DNA of 47,366 bases. It comes from Bacteroidales bacterium UBA1736. GTDB lineage: Bacteria > Bacteroidota > Bacteroidia > Bacteroidales > UBA932. The DNA is taken from assembly GCA_002315825.1 (NCBI GenBank), contig DCIC01000110.1, positions 1 to 47,366 of the forward strand, written 5' to 3'. Below the pieces are notes generated by a model. That model was not told the DNA's origin. It did no database searches and was given only the letters and a program-made list of their open reading frames with translations. Positions 32,834 through 41,300 of this stretch are shown one piece after another (the first letter of the stretch is position 1; each line of letters starts with the position of its first letter). Both the position numbers and the translations under genes were made by a program.

Positions 32834-33764
32834 GAGTGAACGGAGATTTACCGACAGTCAGAGATGAAAAATTAAACTTATCATCGGCAAGAGCATTCTT
32901 TTGATACTGAAGCGGACTCAGACCCTCGTGAGTTTTAAAAAACTTTCCAAAGAAACCTTGATTCGCAAAATGGAGCATATCAGAGACTTCCTGGACACTA
33001 TAATCCCTGCGCGAAAGAAGCTCGCGAGCCTCGATCATAACGAAATCACTAATCCACTGGTGAGCAGTATATCCGCTCTCATTCTTAACAGCGAGCGACA
33101 AGTGTTTGACTGAAACACATTGAAGATTTGCATAATAATCAAGTTTCCTGTATTCACGAAAATGCTCACTGACGTGGGATAGGAAATTCATAAATATCTG
33201 ATTCTGCCGTGTGGATACGCTTTTACGATCATTGCCTTGAATACGGACGTGCGCAAGAAGGATGAAAAACATTGCAATATCAAATGCCTGACTGATTTCA
33301 TTCCTGAATACGTATTCCCGTCCGGATACCGTCGCCATATTCTTATAAAGGGATATTACGTCCATCCTCTCATATTCAGTCATTTCAAAAGAAGGAACAT
33401 CCCTGAAGTGCCTGTAGAAGACCATAAGATTGGTGATTGAAGAAGACGCAAGGTGAAGTGCGTTGGTTTTTGTCGTATATATAGCAAGACGGCAGTCATC
33501 TGAGGCGGAGAGAAAATTACAGAATGAATCCTTAACAAGCAGACATATAGAGTCTTTGCCACAGAAATGAATGCCGGAACTGTTTTTGAAAGAATATTCG
33601 CCACAGACACAGATTATTACGAGATGTGCCCGAAGAAGAACGATATCAGTTTCATCTGAAATGATTTCGATTTTGGATGAACCATCAAGATTATCCATAA
33701 ATAGCATTTCATCAGAATTATCTGTAATGCTTCTCGCAATTATTGAAAGATTAATGTTGGCCAT
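32826..33764 (-). CDS. AraC-family transcriptional regulator
   Basis: This 312-residue regulator has an N-terminal region of about 190 residues without recognisable fold, Ile/Phe-rich and possibly an effector-binding cupin. It is followed by the AraC double helix-turn-helix at about 205-295: LDYYANLQCVSVKHLSLAVK, SGYTAHQWI, EVSDMLHFANQGFFGKFFK and GLSPLQYQ. It is divergent from the TPR/condensation/adenylation/carrier operon and likely controls it. ATG 33764 gives a natural N-terminus (MANINLSII). A longer in-frame start at 33848 would overlap the divergent promoter region. A TATTTTTG element at 33768-33775 lies only three bases before this ATG, so either the mRNA is nearly leaderless or that match is not the promoter. 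The gene is AT-rich. Confidence 0.85.
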   Translation of the reverse strand: MANINLSIIARSITDNSDEMLFMDNLDGSSKIEIISDETDIVLLRAHLVIICVCGEYSFKNSSGIHFCGKDSICLLVKDSFCNFLSASDDCRLAIYTTKTNALHLASSSITNLMVFYRHFRDVPSFEMTEYERMDVISLYKNMATVSGREYVFRNEISQAFDIAMFFILLAHVRIQGNDRKSVSTRQNQIFMNFLSHVSEHFREYRKLDYYANLQCVSVKHLSLAVKNESGYTAHQWISDFVMIEARELLSRRDYSVQEVSDMLHFANQGFFGKFFKTHEGLSPLQYQKNALADDKFNFSSLTVGKSPFTLF

Positions 33765-33767
33765 ACG

Positions 33768-33839
33768 CAAAAATAAGTGTTTTTGACCAATATCAGTGGG
33801 ATAATGACCCATATTTAATAGAATATAGACATAACTTTG
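33768..33839. promoter_or_regulatory. Divergent control region between the AraC gene and the NRPS-like operon
   Basis: TAACTTTG at 33832-33839 (+) is a good -7 element 17 bases before the ATG at 33857. TATTTTTG at 33768-33775 (-) is the matching element for the regulator but lies next to its ATG. The AT-rich 56 bases between are the likely regulator-binding space. Confidence 0.5.
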
Positions 33840-33856
33840 CAATCGCATATTTGAAT

Positions 33857-34720
33857 ATGAACAAGATTCGACGCCTCTTTACTATAATTGGACTGTTCCT
33901 GCTTTCATTCCAGATTATGGCCGCTACGGATTTCTCGTATGCGGACAAGATGTTCATTAAACAATGCAACTATCTGGCAGCCAGAAATACGCTTGATTCT
34001 CTCCGGAACATCGTGTCGGGAGCGGAAGACAGGTCAGAACTGCTGTGGCGCCTGTCCAGAGTTTACCTTGTGCTTGGAGAGCAGGAGAAAGACCGGACCA
34101 TTAAACATTCAATGTATTCAAAAGGCGAGAGTTACGCCCAAGAAGCCATTGACCTGAACCCGAAAAACCCTTACGCATATATGTGGCACTGTGCTTCCGT
34201 TGGTCGAAATTGTCAGCTGAAGCCACTGATGGAGCAGGCAAAATCCGTCCCGATAATGATCAATGACCTGACCATTATTTTGAACGATCTTTCCAGAACG
34301 GACATTTCAGAGGCCTGGCAAGCTCTTGCAGAGATATATTTTCATCACCCATTCAAATCAAACGACTGCGCGATAAATTTTATGCGCAAGGCTATATCTG
34401 AAATCCCTGCTGACGAATTACGGCTTTCCAGCTATATTTTTCTGTCTGATATGCTCGTAAAACGGGACTGGAGCGCTGAAAAAAGAAAGAAAGGTGCACA
34501 GATTTCCAAAAAATCTTTTGACGCGGCAAAAGACAATATAGAAAAATATTCTTTTTCGGATTGCAGGCAAACCGGAATTGGGAGCTGTTCTGACAGAGAG
34601 GAGGCAGTCTCTCTACTGTTGTCAGCATCGACGCTCTATAAGTCAGCAAAATTCCATAGCCCAAACGATATTAAAGACTATGAGAAATTGAAAAATAAGT
34701 TAAACGAAATAAAAAGATGA
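33857..34720 (+). CDS. Exported TPR-like helical protein
   Basis: This 287-residue protein has a signal peptide (MNKIRRLFTIIGLFLLSFQIMAA). Its helical repeats resemble tetratricopeptide repeats: LLWRLSRVYLVLGEQ, YAQEAIDLNPKNPYAYMWHC, AWQALAEIYFH, and INFMRKAISEIPADELRLSSYIFL. Such proteins are usually periplasmic scaffolds. It is first gene of the AT-rich operon and its stop overlaps the condensation-domain start by four bases (ATGA), so an exported protein is tied in expression to cytoplasmic biosynthetic enzymes. It may help export or place the product, but that is inference. ATG 33857 is preferred over TTG 33851. I do not recognise a named family beyond TPR. Confidence 0.7.
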   Translation: MNKIRRLFTIIGLFLLSFQIMAATDFSYADKMFIKQCNYLAARNTLDSLRNIVSGAEDRSELLWRLSRVYLVLGEQEKDRTIKHSMYSKGESYAQEAIDLNPKNPYAYMWHCASVGRNCQLKPLMEQAKSVPIMINDLTIILNDLSRTDISEAWQALAEIYFHHPFKSNDCAINFMRKAISEIPADELRLSSYIFLSDMLVKRDWSAEKRKKGAQISKKSFDAAKDNIEKYSFSDCRQTGIGSCSDREEAVSLLLSASTLYKSAKFHSPNDIKDYEKLKNKLNEIKR

Positions 34721-36069
34721 TGGACAAGAGACTATATGAGTTCAATCCTTCTCAGGATGTCGTCAATCTTCAGACAAAATATACCCTTTTCAAAAGGGTG
34801 GAGAATATCCTCTTCAAACTGAGTTTTGAGGAAGGCTTCGACAGGTCAAAAATGACGGAGGCTATTGACAAACTCTACGAGAGGAATGATAGTCTGAGAA
34901 TACGTTTCACCAAAAAGAACGGGAAGACCTTACAGTATTTCGAGGACTCACGCCATATCGAAGATATTCCTGAACGCGTATTTAAGACGTGGAAAGATCA
35001 GGACAAATTCTATAAACGTTTCCGCCGGAAGAAAAACGATTGTTTTAAAGGGGTCGTTCTGAAAGCGGTTTATGCTGTCAATCCATCGGGAACCGAGGAA
35101 ATATATTTTAAAATCAGCCATTTTGTTGCAGACACTTATGGAATAGGCGTTATTGTCAGTGACCTTCTCGCAATTTACAAATCCTTGCTGGAAGGTACAC
35201 CGATGCCACCCGTTCCGGGCAGTTTCGAGAATGTACTGTCGAAGGAAATGGAATACAAGGATAATGCAGAGCTGAAATCCAGAGACGAGGAGTACTTCAA
35301 GAATTATTATGAAGTAAGGCATAATGAAGCGCCTATGTACTGTGGAGTACACGGCAGCAGCAGCGACGAATGGCTGAAAGTCAAGAATAAGGGTCAGTTT
35401 GCTATGCCCTATTATTTCGTGAAATGTGATACCGAAGGTATGCGTTTCGCCATACCGGCAATATTGGGGAAAGAGGCCGCACAATGGTGTGAGAATCACA
35501 ACGTTTCACTATCGGCATTTTTCTTCTACACATTCGCCCTGTCAACATCGCTGATCAACGGGAAGGCGGCTCACTTGAATCCTCTGATGCTTCTGGATTG
35601 CCGCGGAACCCTGGCAGAAAGGAAGGCCGCAGGCACAAAGGTTCAGGCGCTGAGCGTTTATACCACAATAGACTACAATAAATCATTCGTAGAAAACATC
35701 AATTCTGCATACGAAGAACAGCAGGAACTATATAAACACACTAGGCTTACATATCTGGATGTTGAAGCTATACAACACAGGGTCTGGGGGCATTCTATGT
35801 TGAGTTCGACTTACGGTTTCACCTATTCATTCATATCAATGAAAATGCCGGACGGAGTACGAATGCAGGTATTGAGCAATGGCAAATGTTCGCTTACGGC
35901 ATATGTCGCCCTTATGTTCAATCCTGAGACATTCAATATTGATGTTCTCTACGACGTGCAGACTATGCTGACGACCCCGGCTGTTCTTGCAGATTTTCAC
36001 AACACTTATTTACGAGTCATAGAGAAAGTGCTGTCCGATTCAGACAGTGCCTTGAATAATATTTTCTAA
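34717..36069 (+). CDS. Stand-alone condensation-domain-like acyltransferase
   Basis: This 450-residue protein has the two-lobed fold pattern of NRPS condensation domains and related acyltransferases. The HHxxxDG motif is degenerate: SHFVADT at 134-140, keeping the catalytic second His135 and the structural Asp139, but with Ser for the first His and Thr for Gly. Other supportive segments are SFEEGFDRSKMTEAIDKLYE, ERNDSLRIRF and HNVSLSAFFFYTFALS. In other systems such enzymes join a carrier-bound acyl or aminoacyl group to an amine or alcohol. Here it is free-standing, followed after 8 bases by an adenylating enzyme and then a carrier protein. The donor is therefore probably the carrier-bound group and the acceptor is unknown. 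Two ATG codons lie in tandem at 34717 and 34720. Confidence 0.8.
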   Translation: MMDKRLYEFNPSQDVVNLQTKYTLFKRVENILFKLSFEEGFDRSKMTEAIDKLYERNDSLRIRFTKKNGKTLQYFEDSRHIEDIPERVFKTWKDQDKFYKRFRRKKNDCFKGVVLKAVYAVNPSGTEEIYFKISHFVADTYGIGVIVSDLLAIYKSLLEGTPMPPVPGSFENVLSKEMEYKDNAELKSRDEEYFKNYYEVRHNEAPMYCGVHGSSSDEWLKVKNKGQFAMPYYFVKCDTEGMRFAIPAILGKEAAQWCENHNVSLSAFFFYTFALSTSLINGKAAHLNPLMLLDCRGTLAERKAAGTKVQALSVYTTIDYNKSFVENINSAYEEQQELYKHTRLTYLDVEAIQHRVWGHSMLSSTYGFTYSFISMKMPDGVRMQVLSNGKCSLTAYVALMFNPETFNIDVLYDVQTMLTTPAVLADFHNTYLRVIEKVLSDSDSALNNIF

Positions 36070-36077
36070 AAACAACA

Positions 36078-37802
36078 ATGGAATTTCTTTCAGAAAGACA
36101 GATGCAAGCAAAGTCCTTACTCAAGGACGGAGACTATACGAGCATTAGGGAGATTCTCGAAAGACTGGTGGAATATGTCCCTGACAATAAGATTCTTGCT
36201 GAATTAGATAAAAACAAGCAGATTGTCACATATTCCTCTACGGAGCTATTCGAGGAGGTGATGAATCTGGGGGACGGACTCATTGCATCGGGATTGTCAG
36301 GAAAGCATATCGCGATTGTCGCAGACAATTCCTGCAGATATATTATGGCGGACATTTGTATCTCATCGGGAGTTGGAGTTGTGACGCCCATTGATGTGGA
36401 TGCGCCGCCGGAGCTGTTGGCAACCCTTCTGCAGAAATGCGATGCGGACGCAGTCCTGTGTTCATCACGGTGCCTGAACAAAGTCCGGACAATACAAGAC
36501 AACTGCCCGGGATTGAAAACAGTGATAACAATTGACAACAAAGAAGACGGAGCATTGTTTTATGAAGATATTGTTGCGCTTGGACAATCCAATAAAGAGA
36601 AGAGCATATTCAGAAACCTGAAACTTGACATAGATGCACCTGCAAAGATTCTGTTCACAAGCGGAACCACAGGAGCAAACAAGGGAGTGGTTCTTTCAAA
36701 TTCAAATCTCGCGGCGAACGCGCTGAACTGTATGGACGCCATCAGGGCAGAAGAAGGAAACACTTCAATGAGTATTCTTCCGATGCATCACGCCACTGAA
36801 ATCAACACACACATAATGTGCAGAATAGCTGCCGGAAGACTTACCTATATAAACGACAGTATAAGGAATATGATGACGAATATTAGGATATTCAAACCTG
36901 ATACAATCACCATCGTTCCTATGATAGCCAACTCTTTCTACAAAGGAATCTGGTCAAGCGCAGAGAAACAGGGGAAGGGGAAAAAGTTAAAGAAGGGAAT
37001 AATAATATCAAATCTCCTGAGGAAATTCGGCATAGACAAGACTCACGAAATGTTTTCCGACCTGTATCAGCCTTTCGGCGGAAGATTGAATATGATAGTA
37101 TGTGGCGGAGCGATGCTTAACCCCAACGTTGTCAAGGGAATGAATGACCTCGGAATCAGGATGGAGAACGGTTACGGCATTACAGAATGTGGACCACTCA
37201 TTTCAATAAACGCAGATCCTCTTGATGAGTATAGAAGCGTAGGAAAGCCCTGCCCGGGACTTGAAATCAAAATCAACAGTCCCAATCCTCAAGGGGTCGG
37301 AGAGCTGTGCATCCGTGGCAAAAGCGTTTCCAAAGGGTATTATAAGGATCCCGAAGCGACAGCAAAGGCTTTTGACTCGGATGGATATTTTCATACTGGA
37401 GACATTGCATATTGTGACAAGAAGGGGCGTATTATACTGACCGGCAGGAAGAAAAACACAATAGTATTGGAAAACGGGAAAAACGTATGCCCGGAAGAAA
37501 TTGAAAACATATTGGAGATTAATCTTCCCTATGCAAATGACATTGTGGTCTATCAGGCAGAGACAAAGGCCGGAAGCAACTGTAAAGTGCTATGTGCCGG
37601 CATCTATATTCAAGATGAAGTCAAACGTGCGGCCAAGGATGAAATAGTCAAAGATTTGCAGGCCGTAAACAGGAAGCTTCCGGGCTACAAAGCTGTTGAA
37701 TTCCTTGAACTGCCACAGGCCGAATACCCCAAGACATCATCAAGAAAAATAATCCGCAGCACACTTCCGACAGTATGCTCAGACGCGGGGATAAAACTTT
37801 GA
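36078..37802 (+). CDS. ANL-superfamily adenylating enzyme (acyl-ACP synthetase or NRPS A-domain-like)
   Basis: This 574-residue AMP-forming enzyme activates a carboxylic acid as its adenylate and transfers it to a thiol. Motifs are FTSGTTGANKGVV at 193-205, the NGYGITECGPL stretch, YFHTGDIAY, LTGRKKNTIVLENGKNVCPEEIE, and near the end PKTSSRKIIRS with the C-domain lysine near 557. The TSSRKI form replaces the common TSTGKI. The GRKKNTIVLENGKNVCP part resembles fatty acid or acyl-ACP synthetases more than amino-acid A domains, so an acyl or aryl acid is a fair guess. The carrier gene follows 3 bases later and is the obvious acceptor. The substrate cannot be read by eye. Confidence 0.88.
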   Translation: MEFLSERQMQAKSLLKDGDYTSIREILERLVEYVPDNKILAELDKNKQIVTYSSTELFEEVMNLGDGLIASGLSGKHIAIVADNSCRYIMADICISSGVGVVTPIDVDAPPELLATLLQKCDADAVLCSSRCLNKVRTIQDNCPGLKTVITIDNKEDGALFYEDIVALGQSNKEKSIFRNLKLDIDAPAKILFTSGTTGANKGVVLSNSNLAANALNCMDAIRAEEGNTSMSILPMHHATEINTHIMCRIAAGRLTYINDSIRNMMTNIRIFKPDTITIVPMIANSFYKGIWSSAEKQGKGKKLKKGIIISNLLRKFGIDKTHEMFSDLYQPFGGRLNMIVCGGAMLNPNVVKGMNDLGIRMENGYGITECGPLISINADPLDEYRSVGKPCPGLEIKINSPNPQGVGELCIRGKSVSKGYYKDPEATAKAFDSDGYFHTGDIAYCDKKGRIILTGRKKNTIVLENGKNVCPEEIENILEINLPYANDIVVYQAETKAGSNCKVLCAGIYIQDEVKRAAKDEIVKDLQAVNRKLPGYKAVEFLELPQAEYPKTSSRKIIRSTLPTVCSDAGIKL

Positions 37803-37805
37803 GAA

Positions 37806-38039
37806 ATGGATATCAGAAGTGAAATACTCGACATCTTGTCGGATTATATCGATCTGCCTGCAGAGGAAATCGACTTCAAGCAACCGATGAAAATGGCGGC
37901 AGGAATCAACTCTTTCATATTCTTGAGTATGCTCTCAGCAATGGAAGAAAGATTCAGTATTACAATTCCGAACGAGAAATTGATTGAATTCAAGACCTTG
38001 GAAGACGTCGAAAGATTTATCGCCGAATCCAAAAAATAA
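37806..38039 (+). CDS. Acyl/peptidyl carrier protein
   Basis: This 77-residue four-helix carrier protein has pattern VRDILxDYI-like at the start, then the phosphopantetheine site AAGINSFIFLSML with Ser36. The usual Asp-Ser-Leu is Asn-Ser-Phe here, a marked deviation beside the modified Ser. Helix 3 and the ending FKTLEDVERFIAESKK are normal. It is last gene of the operon. No phosphopantetheinyl transferase or thioesterase is nearby, so priming must come from elsewhere in the genome. It is expected to be loaded by the adenylating enzyme and used by the condensation-like protein. Confidence 0.85.
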   Translation: MDIRSEILDILSDYIDLPAEEIDFKQPMKMAAGINSFIFLSMLSAMEERFSITIPNEKLIEFKTLEDVERFIAESKK

Positions 38040-38376
38040 GGCCACCCTCCCTAAAACTGCAAATGTCGTTTTTTTGTAAACGCACATAGCCAATACCGGC
38101 TACCAGATGGCACCTCGTGCCGACCAAGCCCTTCAAAAGTGCTTACTATTTCTATTCTAACACAGAGCCTAGCACCTGGGCCCTCATACACAGGGTTTTG
38201 CACCGGACCCTGTCAATAATAGAAGACGGGGTTCACCGAATGCTTAATTTGGTAGACGTGCTCCTCAAGAAGCTTTTGGATGAGTGCGAAATAATGGTTT
38301 CGGGGTATAAAATTCCCCGATAGCTATTGCTACCGGGGAACTTTATCTTTAATCTATTTCAGTGGGTAGATGTAAG
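38040..38376. other. Gene-free region after the carrier-protein gene
   Basis: No credible gene is seen. It contains short hairpins (GGCAC/GTGCC at 38109-38121, CAGGGT/ACCCTG at 38191-38212) and the terminator at 38313-38340. A 68-codon plus-strand frame has no family resemblance. The region separates the AT-rich cassette from the convergent coiled-coil operon. Confidence 0.6.
38309..38340. terminator. Terminator hairpin between convergent operons
   Basis: TTCCCCGATAGC (38313-38324) pairs with GCTACCGGGGAA (38329-38340) at 11 of 12 positions, loop TATT. On the minus strand it is followed by TTTTATA, so it suits the end of the coiled-coil operon; on the plus strand it is followed by a weaker CTTTATCTTT. 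Confidence 0.7.
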
Positions 38377-41300
38377 CTACTCTACTATTTCTTGTTTTGA
38401 GATGCTTGTAGCACTAATCCCAAAAGTGATTTTGGTTTTTGAACCATCATTACACTTGAACGTTATTGATCTAGTCCTTGAATTAGAAAATTTAATATAG
38501 ACTGTGGAAAGATTATAGTCTGAATCCTTTCCAATTTCATCGCCATTCTTTGATTTTTTAACTTTTTCAATACCTTCGCTAGCAGTATATTGCCAATTCG
38601 TTGATGGTTCAAATTTAACCGTGTATTTAAAATAATTACCATCCTGACTATTATTGTTAATTAGTACTACCGGGCGGTTCCTGGTGACGGTTATTTCGGT
38701 TTCTGTCTCATCATCGTTTCCGGCTTTGAGGACAATCTTTCCACTTGGAGCCTTGCTTGGCCACCCGTCAGTGAAATCAAACTTATTGGCGACTGCAAGT
38801 TCGAGCTTATTCTCATTCTTTGTTGGATCTGAATCCCAGAATGAGCTTGGAGAGCTCTTCACGCTCCAATCCGCTCCGCCATTAGCTTGTGTTACAGTCA
38901 AATCGAGAAGCTTGGTTGTCGATACTGCTTCTGTCCAAGTATCTCCATTTTTATACTTCTTTCCATTGGCGCTGATTGTGATAGGAGAAGGTGATACATC
39001 CGTAATGGCCATACCATCTGTCTGTGTGACGGTGAAGCTTGTCTCCTCTCCGGTCGCGGATGTGAAGGTAACAGTACCTTCCCTTGTGGCTTTCCCGGTG
39101 TTGGGAGTTACGGAGAGAATAACCTTGTTCTTGTCCGGTTCAGTGTCGCCCTTTCTAGCGGCACTAAGCCAAGAGTCACCTGAGGTTACCTCAAATTTCC
39201 AATCCTTTCCCGTAACTTCCTCATTAACGCTGACGCTCACTTCTTTTTGAGCCTCTTGATAATTTGTGTTCCAGGAAGTTGGGTTAAGAGTCAATGTCTG
39301 AGTCAATGCGCCTTGAGTTACCACAAAGTCTGTTGTCTTGCCGGTTGCAGATTTGAATTGTACTGTTCCGGTCCTTCCTTTTTCAGTATCTGTGTTCTTG
39401 GTGACACTTACAGTGACTTTGTTTTCATTACCTAGGCCTTCCTTCTTTTTTGCACTCAACCAATCTGTATCTTCCCCGACAACTTCAAATGACCAAGTCT
39501 TTCCTTGTATATCGATGTCCTTTGAAACAGTTACATCTTTCGAACCTGCCTGGTAGTCAGGGCTCCAGGAAGTAGGGTTAAGTGTAATGGTCTGGATGAT
39601 AGGATTCTGGGTCACGGTATAATCCTCACTGCTTCCTGACGAAGTGGTGAATGTGATGATAGCGGTCCTTGCCTCGGATCCAGTATTCTGAGATTTTGCC
39701 TTTACCTTAAGTTGCTGGCCACTGCCATTCTTTTCTGCTGAGAGCCAGTCGCTGCCTTCTTTAATTGTCCAACTCCAGGTCTCTCCCTGAGGCTTAGGAT
39801 CTATTGTTGGAGTTATTCTGTTTTTATTATCATAATACTGTGTATCGTTATAAGCCAGAGTCAAGGTCTCCGGACTGAAGGTGATGGTCTGGTTGAGGGC
39901 GGCCTGGGTTACGCTGACCTGATAGTCGTTGCAGGTGTATCCTGTATTGGAGGTCAGAACAAGGGTGCCATTTTTCTCCTTTGCTTCCTTTCCGACGTTC
40001 TTGTCTGCTGAGATCTCAAGGTAAACGCCATCGGCGGTTGTAACAGGATAGTTGACTTTAATCCACTTGCTATCATCATTTAAATGCGCAACGCTCCAGT
40101 TGTTACCTGAATTCTCGGGGCTTACTGTAACTTTCACTCTTTGGGCTGTGCCCTTTGCATCAAGCTCGACAGATGTAGGCGTGATAGTCAATGTCTGGTC
40201 CTCATCGAGCTGAGAAGCGACGATGGTAGCTTCTACTCCTGTTTTGGAAACAAGCTTGAATGAAGTGCTGCGGCTATCGCCCTTGGTCATAGCCTGGGCG
40301 GTGACAGTGAGCTTGCCTGACGAGCTTCTTTCGCTCTCGTCGATGCTGAGCCAGTCTGACATACCGGTAGTGCTGACAGACCAGGTATTGCCTCCAAGGC
40401 TTGTCTCTACCTCGATGGAGTGAGAAAGGCTGCTTCCTGACTTGAGGAAGTTCATATACCTCTTGCCCTGAGTATCGGGAGTAAGCTCTACACCGTCACA
40501 ATAAATCTTATCGAATTTCTGTTCGCCCGGCTTCTGGGTAGCAGTCATAACGACTTTCTCCTCGCGTTTCCCACTCGTAAACGTGAATATAATGTTGCCG
40601 GTCTTCTTTTCGTATGTTTCGTTTGCAGATTTTGTTTTAAATGTAACTTTTGTATAATCCTTAGATATTTCTTCCTTTACAGGAGTTTCGAGCCAGTCAG
40701 GTGCTGTGATAGCAATATCTTTTGGCTTTGCACCTGTCACATATACATACTTTGTATCACCCTTGGTGTTTTCGAACTCAAGTTCTGAAGTCGGATCGAC
40801 AATAATGCTTGATATTGAAAGAGGAATAAACTTGCTTGTAAACTCAAGAGCGGCAGTCGAAGCTGTCTTGGCAATGTTTACAAACAGAGCTGCACTTGCT
40901 CCATTTTTCAAGGTAGTGAGCAGGTTGTCTGAAGGATTATTGATGGTAGCAGTAACATTAAGCTGTCCAGAGGCACTTCCTTCCATATTAATAGAATCGA
41001 AGGCTGTGCCGATATCTGCCTTGCTGGGGGTGGATAACCACCTCATACTACAGTTGGTCGTGTTGTTTGCGAGCACTGTGGCAAGCGCTGCAGGTCTGAC
41101 AACAAAGGTGAAATATCCGGAATAATTACCGCTGCTGTTTTTGCTCAGCAATACAGAACCGTCGCTGAATGTCGGAACATAAGCGATGCTCTGGAAATTC
41201 TTGACAAGCAACTGGGCCTCGAGGGCATTGATCCTGTAAAGGATACTGCCTTCCTTAGGCGAACTTTCAGAGCCACCCTCACCGAAGAGCAGTTCGTTGA

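Noticed and set aside
38117..38323. 68-codon plus-strand frame after the carrier gene
   Set aside because: No family likeness, no promoter or start context, and it runs into the terminator hairpin.
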